DNA of 64,000 nucleotides from Croceicoccus estronivorus (GTDB taxonomy: Bacteria; Pseudomonadota; Alphaproteobacteria; Sphingomonadales; Sphingomonadaceae): positions 124,001 through 188,000 of the forward strand of contig NZ_JRQQ01000007.1 of assembly GCF_001625325.1 (NCBI RefSeq), in the 5' to 3' direction. A model generated the notes under the pieces. That model saw only the letters and a program-made list of their open reading frames with translations. It was not told the DNA's origin and did not search any database. Both the position numbers and the translations under genes were made by a program. Below are positions 26,975-36,316 of the stretch, piece by piece. The stretch's first letter is position 1; each line of letters opens with the position of its first letter.

Positions 26975-28023
26975 TCGCCTTGCATAATATTTCCAAACGC
27001 TTCGGTACGTTCGCTGCCCTGAATGGCGTAGATCTGACGGTTCGGGACGGAGAGTTTCTCGCGTTGCTGGGGCCTTCCGGGTCGGGCAAGACCACGCTTC
27101 TGCGGATCATGGCAGGGCTGGCCTTCCCGGATCAGGGACAGGTGCGTTTTCACGGAGAGGATGTGACTGCCCTTGGGGTCGCGGACCGCAAGGTTGGTTT
27201 CGTGTTCCAGCACTATGCGCTGTTCAAGCACATGACCGTCCTCGACAATGTCGGCTTCGGGCTTTCGGTGCGGCCCCGTAAAGAACGTCCGCCAAAGGCT
27301 AAAATCCGGTCACGCGCGCGTGAGCTTCTCGAACTGGTCCAGCTCGGTGGTTTGGGGGACCGTTATCCTGCGCAGCTTTCCGGCGGCCAGCGTCAGCGGG
27401 TTGCACTGGCGCGCGCCCTTGCCGTCGAGCCGCAATTGCTGCTGCTGGATGAGCCCTTCGGAGCGCTCGATGCGAAAGTTCGCAAGGAATTACGGCGCTG
27501 GCTCCGCCAACTGCACGAGCAGATGGGGCTGACGTCGATATTCGTCACGCATGATCAGGAGGAGGCGCTGGAGCTTGCCGATCGGGTGGTCGTGATGGAG
27601 CAGGGGACAATCGAGCAGGTAGGTTCGCCGGAAGAAGTCTACATGACACCGAGCAGCGGGTTCGTCTCGCGTTTTGTGGGCGACAGCAACAGCTTGCCGG
27701 TGGATCTGTTCGAAGGGAGCGCATATTTCCACGAACGGCCTATCTACCGACTGTCCGGAGAGACCGGAAATGGCGGAGCGCGGCTTGATTTTCGGCCTCA
27801 CGACGTGGTGCTCGATGCCGGTGGGGCGGACGCCCTGCCGTTGCTCGTGACGGGAGTCTATCGACGCGGCGGGAGTTGGCGGGTCGAGGGCACGGTGGAT
27901 GGTTCCAGCCGCATCGTGGAAGTCGACGTTGTCGCTGACGCCGCTCCGCCGGCGATCGGCAGCCGTCTTGGTTTGTCTATCAAACGTGCACGCCTGTTCG
28001 CTGCAAATGGTGCGCCACAATGA
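26971..28023 (+). CDS. cysA: Sulfate/thiosulfate import ATP-binding protein CysA
   Basis: TTG 26971 overlaps the cysW stop (TTGA) and has GGGAG nine bases upstream; it gives 350 residues. Walker A (GPSGSGKTT), Q-loop, signature LSGGQRQR, Walker B ([11 protein letters not shown]) and the switch His in VTHDQEEAL are intact. A regulatory C-terminal domain follows residue 240, with RPHDVVL typical of CysA. It energises sulfate import from the periplasmic binding protein. An alternative upstream ATG would lie inside cysW and was not used. Confidence 0.93.
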   Translation: MIALHNISKRFGTFAALNGVDLTVRDGEFLALLGPSGSGKTTLLRIMAGLAFPDQGQVRFHGEDVTALGVADRKVGFVFQHYALFKHMTVLDNVGFGLSVRPRKERPPKAKIRSRARELLELVQLGGLGDRYPAQLSGGQRQRVALARALAVEPQLLLLDEPFGALDAKVRKELRRWLRQLHEQMGLTSIFVTHDQEEALELADRVVVMEQGTIEQVGSPEEVYMTPSSGFVSRFVGDSNSLPVDLFEGSAYFHERPIYRLSGETGNGGARLDFRPHDVVLDAGGADALPLLVTGVYRRGGSWRVEGTVDGSSRIVEVDVVADAAPPAIGSRLGLSIKRARLFAANGAPQ

Positions 28024-28190
28024 CGGAGTTTTCGCAATCAGACGCCAAAGGCAAAAACCTGGAAGAGAGCTTGGGCGAGTTGCGGAAAGCGCTTCTGGGA
28101 CTTCGCTATGGCAATGTCGCCGTCACGGTCCATGAAGGACGGGTGGTGCAGATAGACGTTACCGAAAAGAAGCGCCTCGGAGCTTTTTGA
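28020..28190 (+). CDS. YezD-like small protein (DUF2292 family)
   Basis: A 56-residue protein that starts inside the end of cysA (ATGA overlap). The core, [25 protein letters not shown], matches the short conserved strand-turn-strand block of the YezD/DUF2292 family, which is often found with sulfate assimilation genes. No catalytic residues are visible. Coupling to cysA suggests a small accessory or regulatory role in sulfur metabolism; the function is not known. Confidence 0.8.
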   Translation: MTEFSQSDAKGKNLEESLGELRKALLGLRYGNVAVTVHEGRVVQIDVTEKKRLGAF

Positions 28191-28250
28191 GCGCTTTCGA
28201 CGCTGACCGGACCACCGGAGGCTTCGCGATCTTAGAGAAAGGATGAAAAG

Positions 28251-29636
28251 ATGATCGCACGCCTGTTATCCGGCCCATGCATCGCCGCGCTTGCCATTGT
28301 GGTCAGCCCGGCAGAGGTCCTGGCTGCCGATGAACCCTGGACGCTGCAGGAAGCGCTGGGTGATCCCGCCGATTTCAAGATCACCGCAAGTGTTCGTGTT
28401 CGCTTCGAAGCGTTGGCGAACCAGTTCCGTCCGGGGCTGGACGAGAATGCCGAATTGTTCACGATACGAACTGCGATCGCGGCGGAATACCGCACGGGAC
28501 CGGTCCGTATTGGCGGGGAATTGATCGATGCGCGAGCCTATGGCGCAAGCACTGGAAGCTCTGTCGGTACAGGTGAAGTCAACACGTTTGAACCGGTGCA
28601 GGCCTATATCGGTGCCGATTTCGGGCCTGTTTTCGGGCCGGGTAGTTCTGCCAGTCTGGATGTCGGGCGCTTCGTGCTCGATCTGGGAGGGCGACGGCTG
28701 GTCGGGCGCAATGGTTTTCGCAACACGACCAATGCATTTACAGGTCTGAAACTTGCGGTTCGCGGCAGCGCGAGGGAACAGCTCACGTTGTTCTATACCT
28801 ACCCCCAACAGCGCCGCCCTTCTGGCAAGGCCGACATTCTGAACAACAAGGTGCAATGGGATCGGGAGGGCCGCGATCTGCTTTTCTGGGGCGGAATCTT
28901 CAGCAAGGGGCAGGCCCTGGGGCCCAATAACCTGGACCTATATTTCTTCGCGCTCGATGAGGATGACCGGGCCGGCCGGAATACGCGTGATCGGCATCTC
29001 TTTACACCCGGTGTGCGGATCTATCGCGATCCGGCGCCGGGCGTGTTCGATTACGAGTTCGAGTATGCCTATCAGTTTGGTCACATCAGCGAGAACTCGT
29101 CTCCTGACGCGCGCAAGCAGGATGTGTCTGCCCATATGCTGCACGCTGAAGTCGGCTACAGTTTCTCCGGGCCGTGGCAACCGCGTCTGGCGCTCGAATA
29201 TGATGTGGCGACTGGTGACGGCCCTGATGGGAAATACGGCCGTTTCGACAGCCTGTATGGTCCGCGACGGTCCGATTATGGCCCAACCGGCATTTACGGA
29301 CCTCTGGGGCGCAGCAATATCAACTCACCGGGAATCCGCCTTGCGGTAAAGCCATCCAAACGATGGGATGGCTTCGTTTTCTATCGTGCAGCCTGGCTGG
29401 AGAGCGGGACTGACAGCTTCGCCAGTACGGGCATACGGGATGGATCGGGGGAATCAGGCAGGTTTGCAGGGCATCAGGTGGAAGCTCGTGTCCGCTATTG
29501 GCTTCTTCCCGGCACGTTGCGGCTTGAAGCCGGTGGTGCGGCGTTGATCCGTGGGCATTTCCTCAGGGAAGCGCCCAACCGCAATCGTTTCGGTGAAACA
29601 CTGTACAGTTATGTCGACGTGACACTGACGATATAA
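28251..29636 (+). CDS. Alginate-export-family outer-membrane protein
   Basis: The 461-residue protein has a signal peptide and then barrel strands throughout, ending on YSYVDVTLTI. The opening block (ADFKITASVRVRFEALANQFRPG) and the central GRNGFRNTTNAFTGLKLAVRG match the alginate_exp family (PF13372), a group of anion-selective porins. GGATGAAAAG precedes the ATG. It follows the sulfate operon by 60 bases on the same strand, so it may bring sulfate or a sulfated anion across the outer membrane; alginate itself is not implied. Confidence 0.8.
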   Translation: MIARLLSGPCIAALAIVVSPAEVLAADEPWTLQEALGDPADFKITASVRVRFEALANQFRPGLDENAELFTIRTAIAAEYRTGPVRIGGELIDARAYGASTGSSVGTGEVNTFEPVQAYIGADFGPVFGPGSSASLDVGRFVLDLGGRRLVGRNGFRNTTNAFTGLKLAVRGSAREQLTLFYTYPQQRRPSGKADILNNKVQWDREGRDLLFWGGIFSKGQALGPNNLDLYFFALDEDDRAGRNTRDRHLFTPGVRIYRDPAPGVFDYEFEYAYQFGHISENSSPDARKQDVSAHMLHAEVGYSFSGPWQPRLALEYDVATGDGPDGKYGRFDSLYGPRRSDYGPTGIYGPLGRSNINSPGIRLAVKPSKRWDGFVFYRAAWLESGTDSFASTGIRDGSGESGRFAGHQVEARVRYWLLPGTLRLEAGGAALIRGHFLREAPNRNRFGETLYSYVDVTLTI

Positions 29637-29677
29637 AGCAAACCGACGCAGTGCCGCCGCCGACAGGAGCATCCGGG

Positions 29678-30721
29678 CTATTTGGCGAGTGGCTGATGAC
29701 TTTCCCCTTCGCGGTCGAGAATACCTGTCAGCTTCAGCAGGCTTATCGAAGGGGCATCGTCGTTTTCGAGAGTGACCCATGCCAGATGGTCCATCTCGCC
29801 GGGGCCATGCTGGTGCGATACGGCTCCGGCCGTGCCCATGGTAATATAGTCGCGCCCGTTGCGCTGTTCGTAGGCATAATAGTGATTGTGACCGGCAATG
29901 ACTGTGTACCCTCGGTCGCCCAATGCGGTTTCTATCTCGGTGAACTGCGCTGAATTGAGTTTCCAGGCTGGTTTGTGCATCAATACGAACGTCCAGCGGG
30001 CGTCAGCGTGCCGGCGAAGGACGTCGATCGCCCATTGCACTTGTTTGTCGCTGAAACGTGCGCTTTCCATCGCTTTCATAGCAGGGTCGGAGGCCCCACT
30101 TGCGCGTTTGGCGTTAACGTCTGCCAGCGCTGCGCCGAGCTGTTCCTCCGCACCTTTCGGGTCGACTTTCATTGCGGCTGCCAGTTGATGAAATTGGGCG
30201 GCGAAAGCCGGAGGCATGTCAATAGGCGGATCTTCCGTGTCAAGTACGAGGAACAGGGCGCCTTTCCATGTGAAGGCATAATACGGCTCGCCCCGCTGCC
30301 GACGCCAGCTATCCAGCATCAACTGGTTGCCAAGATCGTGGTTGCCGGCAACGAAGAAAAACGGAGTGCGGGTTGCCGCGATGGCGGCGTCGATTTCGTT
30401 CCATTCGCGCGCCAATTCCGCCGCATCGGACGTGTAGCCTTCGATCAGATCGCCGACATTGATAACGAATTCCGGCCGCAATCCATCAGCCTGCTTTACA
30501 GCCTGTTCGAACACACCTGGTCGGGCGAGCCCGGTGCGGTCGCCGATTACGATAAACCGGATCGTATCGGGATCGGATCTGGGCGGCTCGGTCCAGCCGA
30601 CCGCCTCTTGCGCGGGGGCATCGGGCACAAAGGCAGGATGATCCGCGTGTGCCGCTGCGGATGTGGTCAAAGATGCCGCAGCCAGAGCCATAAGGCCCGT
30701 TTTCATGCATTTTGCTATCAT
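29678..30721 (-). CDS. Secreted metallophosphoesterase (calcineurin-like)
   Basis: The 347-residue protein has a signal peptide ending near AHA (about residue 27). Metal-site motifs are GDRTG (near 58), GDLIEG, GNHD and the C-terminal GHNH, all of the calcineurin-like phosphoesterase fold; the first motif is D-R-T instead of the usual D-x-H. The domain sits in the periplasm or outside. The substrate could be a nucleotide, sugar phosphate or phospholipid. It converges on the porin gene and is divergent from the double TetR gene. Confidence 0.85.
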   Translation of the reverse strand: MIAKCMKTGLMALAAASLTTSAAAHADHPAFVPDAPAQEAVGWTEPPRSDPDTIRFIVIGDRTGLARPGVFEQAVKQADGLRPEFVINVGDLIEGYTSDAAELAREWNEIDAAIAATRTPFFFVAGNHDLGNQLMLDSWRRQRGEPYYAFTWKGALFLVLDTEDPPIDMPPAFAAQFHQLAAAMKVDPKGAEEQLGAALADVNAKRASGASDPAMKAMESARFSDKQVQWAIDVLRRHADARWTFVLMHKPAWKLNSAQFTEIETALGDRGYTVIAGHNHYYAYEQRNGRDYITMGTAGAVSHQHGPGEMDHLAWVTLENDDAPSISLLKLTGILDREGESHQPLAK

Positions 30722-30836
30722 CTGGCCTATCCCTTTCTTCTTCCTGGCGGGGGTTTTGAGATTTGTTTTAGATTGGGCGTTGCTTAACGATACAATACAC
30801 TCGTTTCAATGTGGATTGTGCGTACCGGAGGGTAAT

Positions 30837-30855
30837 CCATATGGAATATTCCCAT
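30837..30855. promoter_or_regulatory. Overlapping palindromes in the divergent metallophosphoesterase/TetR promoter region
   Basis: CCATATGG (30837-30844) overlaps GGAATATTCC (30843-30852) within the larger ATGGAATATTCCCAT. A very similar ATGGAA-TAAT-TTCCAT is at 57325-57340. It could be a TetR operator in the 256-bp gap before the double TetR gene. Confidence 0.4.
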
Positions 30856-30977
30856 AGATCAGAGATAAATGTGAGGAAATACCTCGTGCAATCCGGCCTT
30901 CTGAGAAAATACAATACGAATGTTTTTCCGGCGCCGTGTATTTGGTGAGCTGAAGACTGTTCTGCTAGGGGCGAGCG

Positions 30978-32186
30978 ATGGCCACGACAAAGACGGTGGA
31001 TCTGATTCTGGATGCCGGCATGGCTCTGGTCGCCGGGGCTGGGCCTGATGGCGCCAGCGTTCGTGCGATTGCGGATCGGGCGGGTGTTTCGGCCCCTGCC
31101 GTGCAACATCACTTTCGCGCCAAGGAGAGTTTGCTGCACGGAATATATGCGCGGGCTGTGGATTGCCATTTGGAGGTTACCGCAGCAGCGTTGCTGCCTG
31201 TGGTTCTCCCGCATGCGGAACGCGTGGCAGAACCTGCCCGTCAGGGTGTAATCGTCGAAATGGCGACATCGGTCATGCAGGAATGGCTGCGTGAAGAAGG
31301 GCGCGCGACTCTTACGTCGGTGATCCTTCATCTTCTCGTCCATGCGGTCAGAGATGCGTCCTATGGTGATCTGGCCTCGCGGTGGCTGGCAGGAACGGTA
31401 ACCGCTTTCGAAAGTGTCGGAGTGGCGGGAACGGGTGATGCGCAGTTTCTTGTCGAGCTGCTGATCGGCGCTGCACTGGTGAGCGCGCCGGGGCGGTTCC
31501 GCTGCGAGAATGACATATTGAATCGCGAACTGTTTCGCTCTGCCTGCGGCGCACGCGATTGGGATGGTGGATTCTGGCTGGAACGGTACCGGACCAGGCA
31601 TGAAAGAACTCGTCCTGACAGTGACCCGTCGGGAGAAGGGGAAGGCCTGTACGCGCGTCTGCTGGACGTTTGCGTGGCCCTGACGGCTGAGGTGGGCGCG
31701 GATGCGTTGAGCTATCGGAAGATTGCCGCACGCGCCAAAGTGGCGCCTTCGTCGGTCTTGTATCATTTCCCGAACCGCACCGGATTACTGATGGCGCTTT
31801 ATCGAGAGGTCCACAGGCGCTTTATGTTGGCGGCGGGCACGGAGGAGGTCGAGCCACGCGCCCAGGCGGCCCCTGCGGCGGGTCTGTTTGCCAAGCTGAT
31901 CGTGGATGAGATGGCGGGTGAAGCGCCTCTGTTCCTTACATCGTGTGAATTGTTCCTGGCCAGTTGGCGTGAAATGGAATTGGCGCCTGATGCCCTGTTT
32001 ATGCGTCTTGAACGGGGAAAGATGCACGGGGTGCCTCAGTTGTCCCCAAGCGAGAGACAGCGGGCGCACTTGCACTCAATCTGGTCGCTGGGACTGGCGC
32101 TGACTCAATACTCCCACGCATCCTCTCATCGTTCGCGAGACGTCGAGCTGAGGTTGCGTGATGGAATGCGTTTCCTTGATGACTGA
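30978..32186 (+). CDS. Double-domain TetR-family regulator
   Basis: The 402-residue protein is about twice the usual TetR length and contains two complete TetR DNA-binding domains. The first is at about 5-60 (ASVRAIADRAGVSAPAVQHHF), the second at about 220-278 (LSYRKIAARAKVAPSSVLYHF). Each is followed by a helical ligand-domain-sized stretch (about 65-200 and 280-400). The single chain could act as a covalent dimer. It precedes the hydrolase/CoA ligase/side-chain operon on the same strand, so it is the best local candidate for regulator of that operon. Confidence 0.85.
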   Translation: MATTKTVDLILDAGMALVAGAGPDGASVRAIADRAGVSAPAVQHHFRAKESLLHGIYARAVDCHLEVTAAALLPVVLPHAERVAEPARQGVIVEMATSVMQEWLREEGRATLTSVILHLLVHAVRDASYGDLASRWLAGTVTAFESVGVAGTGDAQFLVELLIGAALVSAPGRFRCENDILNRELFRSACGARDWDGGFWLERYRTRHERTRPDSDPSGEGEGLYARLLDVCVALTAEVGADALSYRKIAARAKVAPSSVLYHFPNRTGLLMALYREVHRRFMLAAGTEEVEPRAQAAPAAGLFAKLIVDEMAGEAPLFLTSCELFLASWREMELAPDALFMRLERGKMHGVPQLSPSERQRAHLHSIWSLGLALTQYSHASSHRSRDVELRLRDGMRFLDD

Positions 32187-32193
32187 TCTCGTT

Positions 32194-32205
32194 CAAGTGC
32201 ACTTG
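32194..32205. promoter_or_regulatory. Perfect 12-bp palindrome after the double TetR gene
   Basis: CAAGTGCACTTG starts eight bases behind the regulator's stop codon. It may be an operator for the operon that begins at 32420. Confidence 0.4.
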
Positions 32206-32275
32206 CCAGCGTAGCGCATTCACCAGCGAGGGGCGGCCGTTTGCGAAGCGCTGGAACGATAAGGCGATTCCCAAT

Positions 32276-32295
32276 CATGCAATTTTTATTGCATG
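32276..32295. promoter_or_regulatory. Perfect inverted repeat upstream of the side-chain operon
   Basis: CATGCAAT-TTTT-ATTGCATG has 8-bp arms and a 4-nt centre, in the AT-rich part of the 233-bp gap between the TetR stop and the hydrolase start. TetR-type operator or hairpin; no T-run follows that would make it a clear terminator. Confidence 0.5.
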
Positions 32296-32419
32296 GGCCA
32301 ATTTTATGAAAAGAGCCCAAAGGTGGCCGTGACAGGCTGCGCCGCCTTGTTGCCTCCGGTGCGGTACTCTACCGTTTGCCCCAACAGAAGACGCCAAGCG
32401 TAGATATTCGGGTAGAGTG

Positions 32420-33304
32420 ATGCAGGCTGAAATCGTCAAATTTCCCGTTGCGGCGGGCATTTCGCTTCAGGCGGACCGGTTCGGTCCGCAAGATGGCTTG
32501 CCGGTAATCCTGCTGCACGGCGGCGGGCAGACGCGATGGTCGTGGGGCGCTACCGCACAACACCTGGCGCAGCATGGTGGCGGGCAGACGTTCTGTGTCT
32601 ATGCCGTAGACATGCGTGGCCATGGGCAAAGCGACTGGTGCCCCGACGGTCAATACTCACTCGATCATTTCGCCGACGATTTGCGCGCGCTTGCGCGACA
32701 GATGCCGGCCCCTCCAGTCATCGTGGGGGCCTCTCTTGGTGGCCTGTCGGCGATGTTGGCGTGTGGCGAGGATCCCCAGGCGCCGTGCGCCGGGCTCGTG
32801 CTGGTCGACATCGCTCCCAGGATGGAGGCGCACGGTACGCAGCGGGTCGGCACTTTCATGCGGGACACCATGGATGGATTCGATACTCTCGAAGAAGCAT
32901 CGGAGGCTGTCGCTGCCTATGCTCGCAACCGCGAACGGCCCAGCCGGCCGGAAGGCTTGTTGAAGAACCTGCGTCGCGATGACGATGGCCGCTACCGCTG
33001 GCACTGGGACCCGGCCTTCATGAGTGCGGGAAGCAAGCAGAAATGGGATCCGGAAGCTCTGGAGCGAAGGCTGATGACGGCAGTCGGGCGCATTCCCGGT
33101 CCGGTCATGGTGGTCCGCGGAAGCGAGAGCGATGTCGTCAGTCGCGAGACAATGGATCATCTCAAACAGGCGCTGCCGCATGTCGCGCAGGCCGAAATAT
33201 CTGGAGCCCGCCATATGATAGCCGGTGATGACAATGCCCGCTTCAATGAAGCGATCCTTCCGTTCCTGCTTGCAAATGCGGGTGGGCAGGAGGTTGGCCG
33301 ATGA
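32420..33304 (+). CDS. Alpha/beta hydrolase
   Basis: The 294-residue protein has the oxyanion-hole HGGG (33-36), the strand-4 VDMRGHGQSDW, the nucleophile elbow GASLGG with S105, an acid region at VVRGSESDVV and the catalytic His in ARHMIAGDD. The set is complete. It may hydrolyse an ester, lactone or CoA thioester. It is the first gene of the seven-gene operon; its stop overlaps the CoA-ligase start (ATGA). A GTG lies directly before the chosen ATG. Confidence 0.88.
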   Translation: MQAEIVKFPVAAGISLQADRFGPQDGLPVILLHGGGQTRWSWGATAQHLAQHGGGQTFCVYAVDMRGHGQSDWCPDGQYSLDHFADDLRALARQMPAPPVIVGASLGGLSAMLACGEDPQAPCAGLVLVDIAPRMEAHGTQRVGTFMRDTMDGFDTLEEASEAVAAYARNRERPSRPEGLLKNLRRDDDGRYRWHWDPAFMSAGSKQKWDPEALERRLMTAVGRIPGPVMVVRGSESDVVSRETMDHLKQALPHVAQAEISGARHMIAGDDNARFNEAILPFLLANAGGQEVGR

Positions 33305-35118
33305 GCGTCGATAGCCCGCGCCCTTCGCGCCAGGAAAGTATGGCCCGCTTCATGAAGGGCGCACAGCGCGTGGCAGGGTTCACTCGCGACATGCCCTACC
33401 TCGTTCCCGACCGGCTGGAGGAACGGGCCAAGGACAGCGCCGATGTGCCGTTCATCCTGTTCGAGGAGCAGCGCATTACTTACGCGGAGGCCAACCGCCG
33501 GGCCAACCGCATTGCGAATGCCGCACGCGCCCTGGGCTGGAAGCAGGGCGATGTGGTTTCGCTGCTGATGCTCAACCGGCCGGAATTCGTGCTGACTTGG
33601 CTGGGGCTGTCCAAGGCGGGAATCGTTACTGCGCTGATCAACACCAGCGCCACCGGCGAGGTGCTGCGCCATGCCATGACGCAAGTGAATTCGCAGGCGG
33701 TGATTGTCGACAGCGACCTGATCGGTGCGCTCGATACTCTGGACGGGCCGGTTGGCATTCCGGTGTTGGTGGATGTCGAGGCGGGCAAGGACTTCGCACC
33801 GGCTGATGGGCAGCAGGACTTTGCCCAGTTGGTAGCTGCCGCCTCCGATGAAAATCCGCCAGCGGAATGGCGCCAGGGCCTGGTTGCGGCAGACCCACTC
33901 TATCTCATCTTCACATCCGGCACGACCGGCCTGCCAAAGGCAGCGAAGATGAGCCACCTGCGCTTCCTCAATAGCGGGGAGATGATGGGTGGCCTGATGG
34001 AATTCAACAAGGACAGCGTATTCTACTGCGTCCTGCCGCTCTATCATGGCGCCGGGGGCATGGTCGTTCCTTCGGCCGCGCTGGCATTCGGTGTGCCGTT
34101 GCTGTTGCGGCGAAAGTTCAGCCGCTCAGGTTTCTGGCCGGATGTGCGGCGCCATCGAGTGACTGCGGCCTACTATATCGGCGAAATCATTCGCTACCTG
34201 ATGGCGAGCCCGCCGCAGCCGGACGATCGTGACCACACCTTGCGCAATATGGCGGGGGCCGGGCTGAAACCCGATATCTGGCGGGCATTCGTCGATCGCT
34301 TCGGGATCGAGAATATCTTCGAAGGTCTGGGTTCGACCGAGGCCAATTACGGAATTACCAACGTCGACAACATTGTCGGTTCGGTAGGGCGCATCCCCTA
34401 TCCGGAATACAGCAATATCCGGGTGCTTCGCTGGGACGTGGATGCCGGTGAGTATGTGCGGGATGCCGAGGGCCGCCCTGTGCTGGCGGGGCCGGATGAA
34501 GTTGGCGAACTGGTCGCCGAAGTGCTTTACGGCAACGATCCGGCCGGTTTTTTCGAAGGCTATACGTCTGCCGAAGCCACCGAAGCCAAGCTGCTGCGTG
34601 GTTTGTTCAAGCCTGACGATGCCTGGATGAAGTCAGGTGATCTCATCCGTATCGACGAAGACGGTTATGTGTTCTTCGTCGACCGGGTGGGCGACACGTT
34701 CCGGTGGAAGAGTGAGAATGTGTCCACTCAGGAACTGGAAAATGTCCTGTCCGCATTCCCGGGAATCGACATGGTCAACGTGTATGGCGTGCGGATACCG
34801 CAAACCGAAGGGCGCGCGGGCATGGCTGCGCTGACTTTCGAGGAGGGTTGTACTTTCGATCCGGCAGCCTTCTATGCCTTCGCGAGCGCAAGGCTGGCCT
34901 CTTATGCCGTGCCGGTCTTTGTTCGTCTGTCGGCCGCCGCAGACATGACCACCACTTACAAGCTCCGCAAGGGGCCGCTTCAACGGCAGGGCTATGACCC
35001 CGCGTTGACTGGCGAGCCTGTCTTTGTCGTCGACCCGGATGCGCGGACATATGTGCCGGTGACAGGCGAGGTGCTCGAACGCCTTGGCATCGCGCCGTTC
35101 GAACAGGAAGGAAACTGA
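33301..35118 (+). CDS. FATP-type acyl-CoA synthetase (possible steroid/very-long-chain CoA ligase)
   Basis: The 605-residue ligase has IFTSGTTGLPKAAK, GLGSTEANYG, and the region GDLIRIDEDGYVFFVDRVGD with FRWKSENVSTQELE, characteristic of the FATP/FadD6-FadD17-FadD19 branch rather than FadD of E. coli. Members activate bulky substrates such as very-long-chain or steroid carboxylates. It is coupled to the hydrolase upstream and followed three bases later by an acyl-CoA dehydrogenase, so it probably makes the CoA ester on which the rest of the operon acts. Confidence 0.88.
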   Translation: MSVDSPRPSRQESMARFMKGAQRVAGFTRDMPYLVPDRLEERAKDSADVPFILFEEQRITYAEANRRANRIANAARALGWKQGDVVSLLMLNRPEFVLTWLGLSKAGIVTALINTSATGEVLRHAMTQVNSQAVIVDSDLIGALDTLDGPVGIPVLVDVEAGKDFAPADGQQDFAQLVAAASDENPPAEWRQGLVAADPLYLIFTSGTTGLPKAAKMSHLRFLNSGEMMGGLMEFNKDSVFYCVLPLYHGAGGMVVPSAALAFGVPLLLRRKFSRSGFWPDVRRHRVTAAYYIGEIIRYLMASPPQPDDRDHTLRNMAGAGLKPDIWRAFVDRFGIENIFEGLGSTEANYGITNVDNIVGSVGRIPYPEYSNIRVLRWDVDAGEYVRDAEGRPVLAGPDEVGELVAEVLYGNDPAGFFEGYTSAEATEAKLLRGLFKPDDAWMKSGDLIRIDEDGYVFFVDRVGDTFRWKSENVSTQELENVLSAFPGIDMVNVYGVRIPQTEGRAGMAALTFEEGCTFDPAAFYAFASARLASYAVPVFVRLSAAADMTTTYKLRKGPLQRQGYDPALTGEPVFVVDPDARTYVPVTGEVLERLGIAPFEQEGN

Positions 35119-35121
35119 CCG

Positions 35122-36300
35122 ATGCGCGTCGAATATACGGATGAACAGCGCAGCATACGCGCGGAGTTTCGCGCTTATCTGGACAAGCTGGTCACGGATG
35201 AGGTTCGTGCGGAGACGCTGGGAGCCGAGGGGGGGCCGCTTTATCGTGAAACGATCCGCCAGATGGGCCGCGATGGCTGGCTGACCCCCGGCTGGCCGGC
35301 CGAATATGGTGGCAAGGGGCTGGACCCCCGCATGCAGAAGATCCTGCTGGAAGAGCTCGTTCTTGCTGCCGCGCCTTTTCCCTTCGTGACTGTCAATACC
35401 GTGGGGCCGGCGTTGATGCGGATGGGAACGGAAAAACAGAAGCAGACCATCTTGCCGAAGATAGCCGCAGGCGATCTGATTTTCGCCATTGGCTACTCCG
35501 AGCCGGGAGCGGGAACCGACCTTGCCGCGTTGAAGACCCGTGCAGTGCGGGAAGGGGACCAATACCGCATTAACGGGCAGAAGATCTTCACCAGCGGTGC
35601 GGAAGGCGCGGATTATGTGTTCCTTGCCTGTCGTACCGATCCGGACGCGCCGCCGCACAAGGGTATTTCGATCCTGATGGTCGATACGCGGGATCCGGGT
35701 TTCTCATTTTCGCCCATCGTCACTGTCGGCGGCATCCGTACCAATGTCAGCTACTATCAGGATGTGATGGTTCCGGCAGACATGCTCATCGGGCAGGAAA
35801 ACGGCGGCTGGCGGTTGATTGCCGAACAGCTCAATCATGAACGGATCGGGCTCGCAGCGCTGATCTATGCGGCGCACGGCCATTTCGACCGGGTCGTCGC
35901 GTGGGCGAAGGAAACGCCAGCCGGGGCAACCGGCGCCAAGGTAATCGACTTGCCCTGGGTGCAATCTGCATTGGCCGAAGCCTATGCCCAGTTGCTCGCC
36001 AGTGAAACGATGGGCAACCGCGTGGGCTGGGAAGTGGCTGAGGGCTCGACCAAGCCGGACCTTGCCGGCGGGGTAAAGGTGTTCGGCACCGAAGGCATGA
36101 TCAAGGTCATGCGTCTCCTGCTCGATGTTCTGGGTGCGGCCGGCCTCGTGCGGACGGGTTCGCCCGGTGCCTTGCTGCAAGGGCGGATCGAACGCGAATA
36201 CCGGCTTTGCCAGATCAACACATTCGGTGGCGGTGCGGTGGAAGTGCTGCGTGACATGGTTGCGCAGTTCGGGCTCGGCATGCCGCGTGCGCCGCGCTGA
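35122..36300 (+). CDS. Acyl-CoA dehydrogenase, ChsE2/FadE29-like
   Basis: The 392-residue flavoprotein has AIGYSEPGAGTDLAALKTRA in the mid domain, NGQKIFTSGAEGADY, and a C-terminal INTFGGGAVEVLRDMVAQFGLG. The FGGG(x)VEVLRD tail is as in the subunits of heterotetrameric sterol dehydrogenases, where one subunit type has the intact FAD contact. It is expected to pair with the dehydrogenase at 37283 as in ChsE1-ChsE2. Spacing to the MaoC-DUF35 gene is 16 bases. Confidence 0.87.
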   Translation: MRVEYTDEQRSIRAEFRAYLDKLVTDEVRAETLGAEGGPLYRETIRQMGRDGWLTPGWPAEYGGKGLDPRMQKILLEELVLAAAPFPFVTVNTVGPALMRMGTEKQKQTILPKIAAGDLIFAIGYSEPGAGTDLAALKTRAVREGDQYRINGQKIFTSGAEGADYVFLACRTDPDAPPHKGISILMVDTRDPGFSFSPIVTVGGIRTNVSYYQDVMVPADMLIGQENGGWRLIAEQLNHERIGLAALIYAAHGHFDRVVAWAKETPAGATGAKVIDLPWVQSALAEAYAQLLASETMGNRVGWEVAEGSTKPDLAGGVKVFGTEGMIKVMRLLLDVLGAAGLVRTGSPGALLQGRIEREYRLCQINTFGGGAVEVLRDMVAQFGLGMPRAPR

Positions 36301-36316
36301 GGAAGAGGTGATCGAA

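Noticed and set aside
34633-35658. Minus-strand open frame of 341 codons
   Set aside because: Antisense to the CoA ligase and dehydrogenase ends; no domain.
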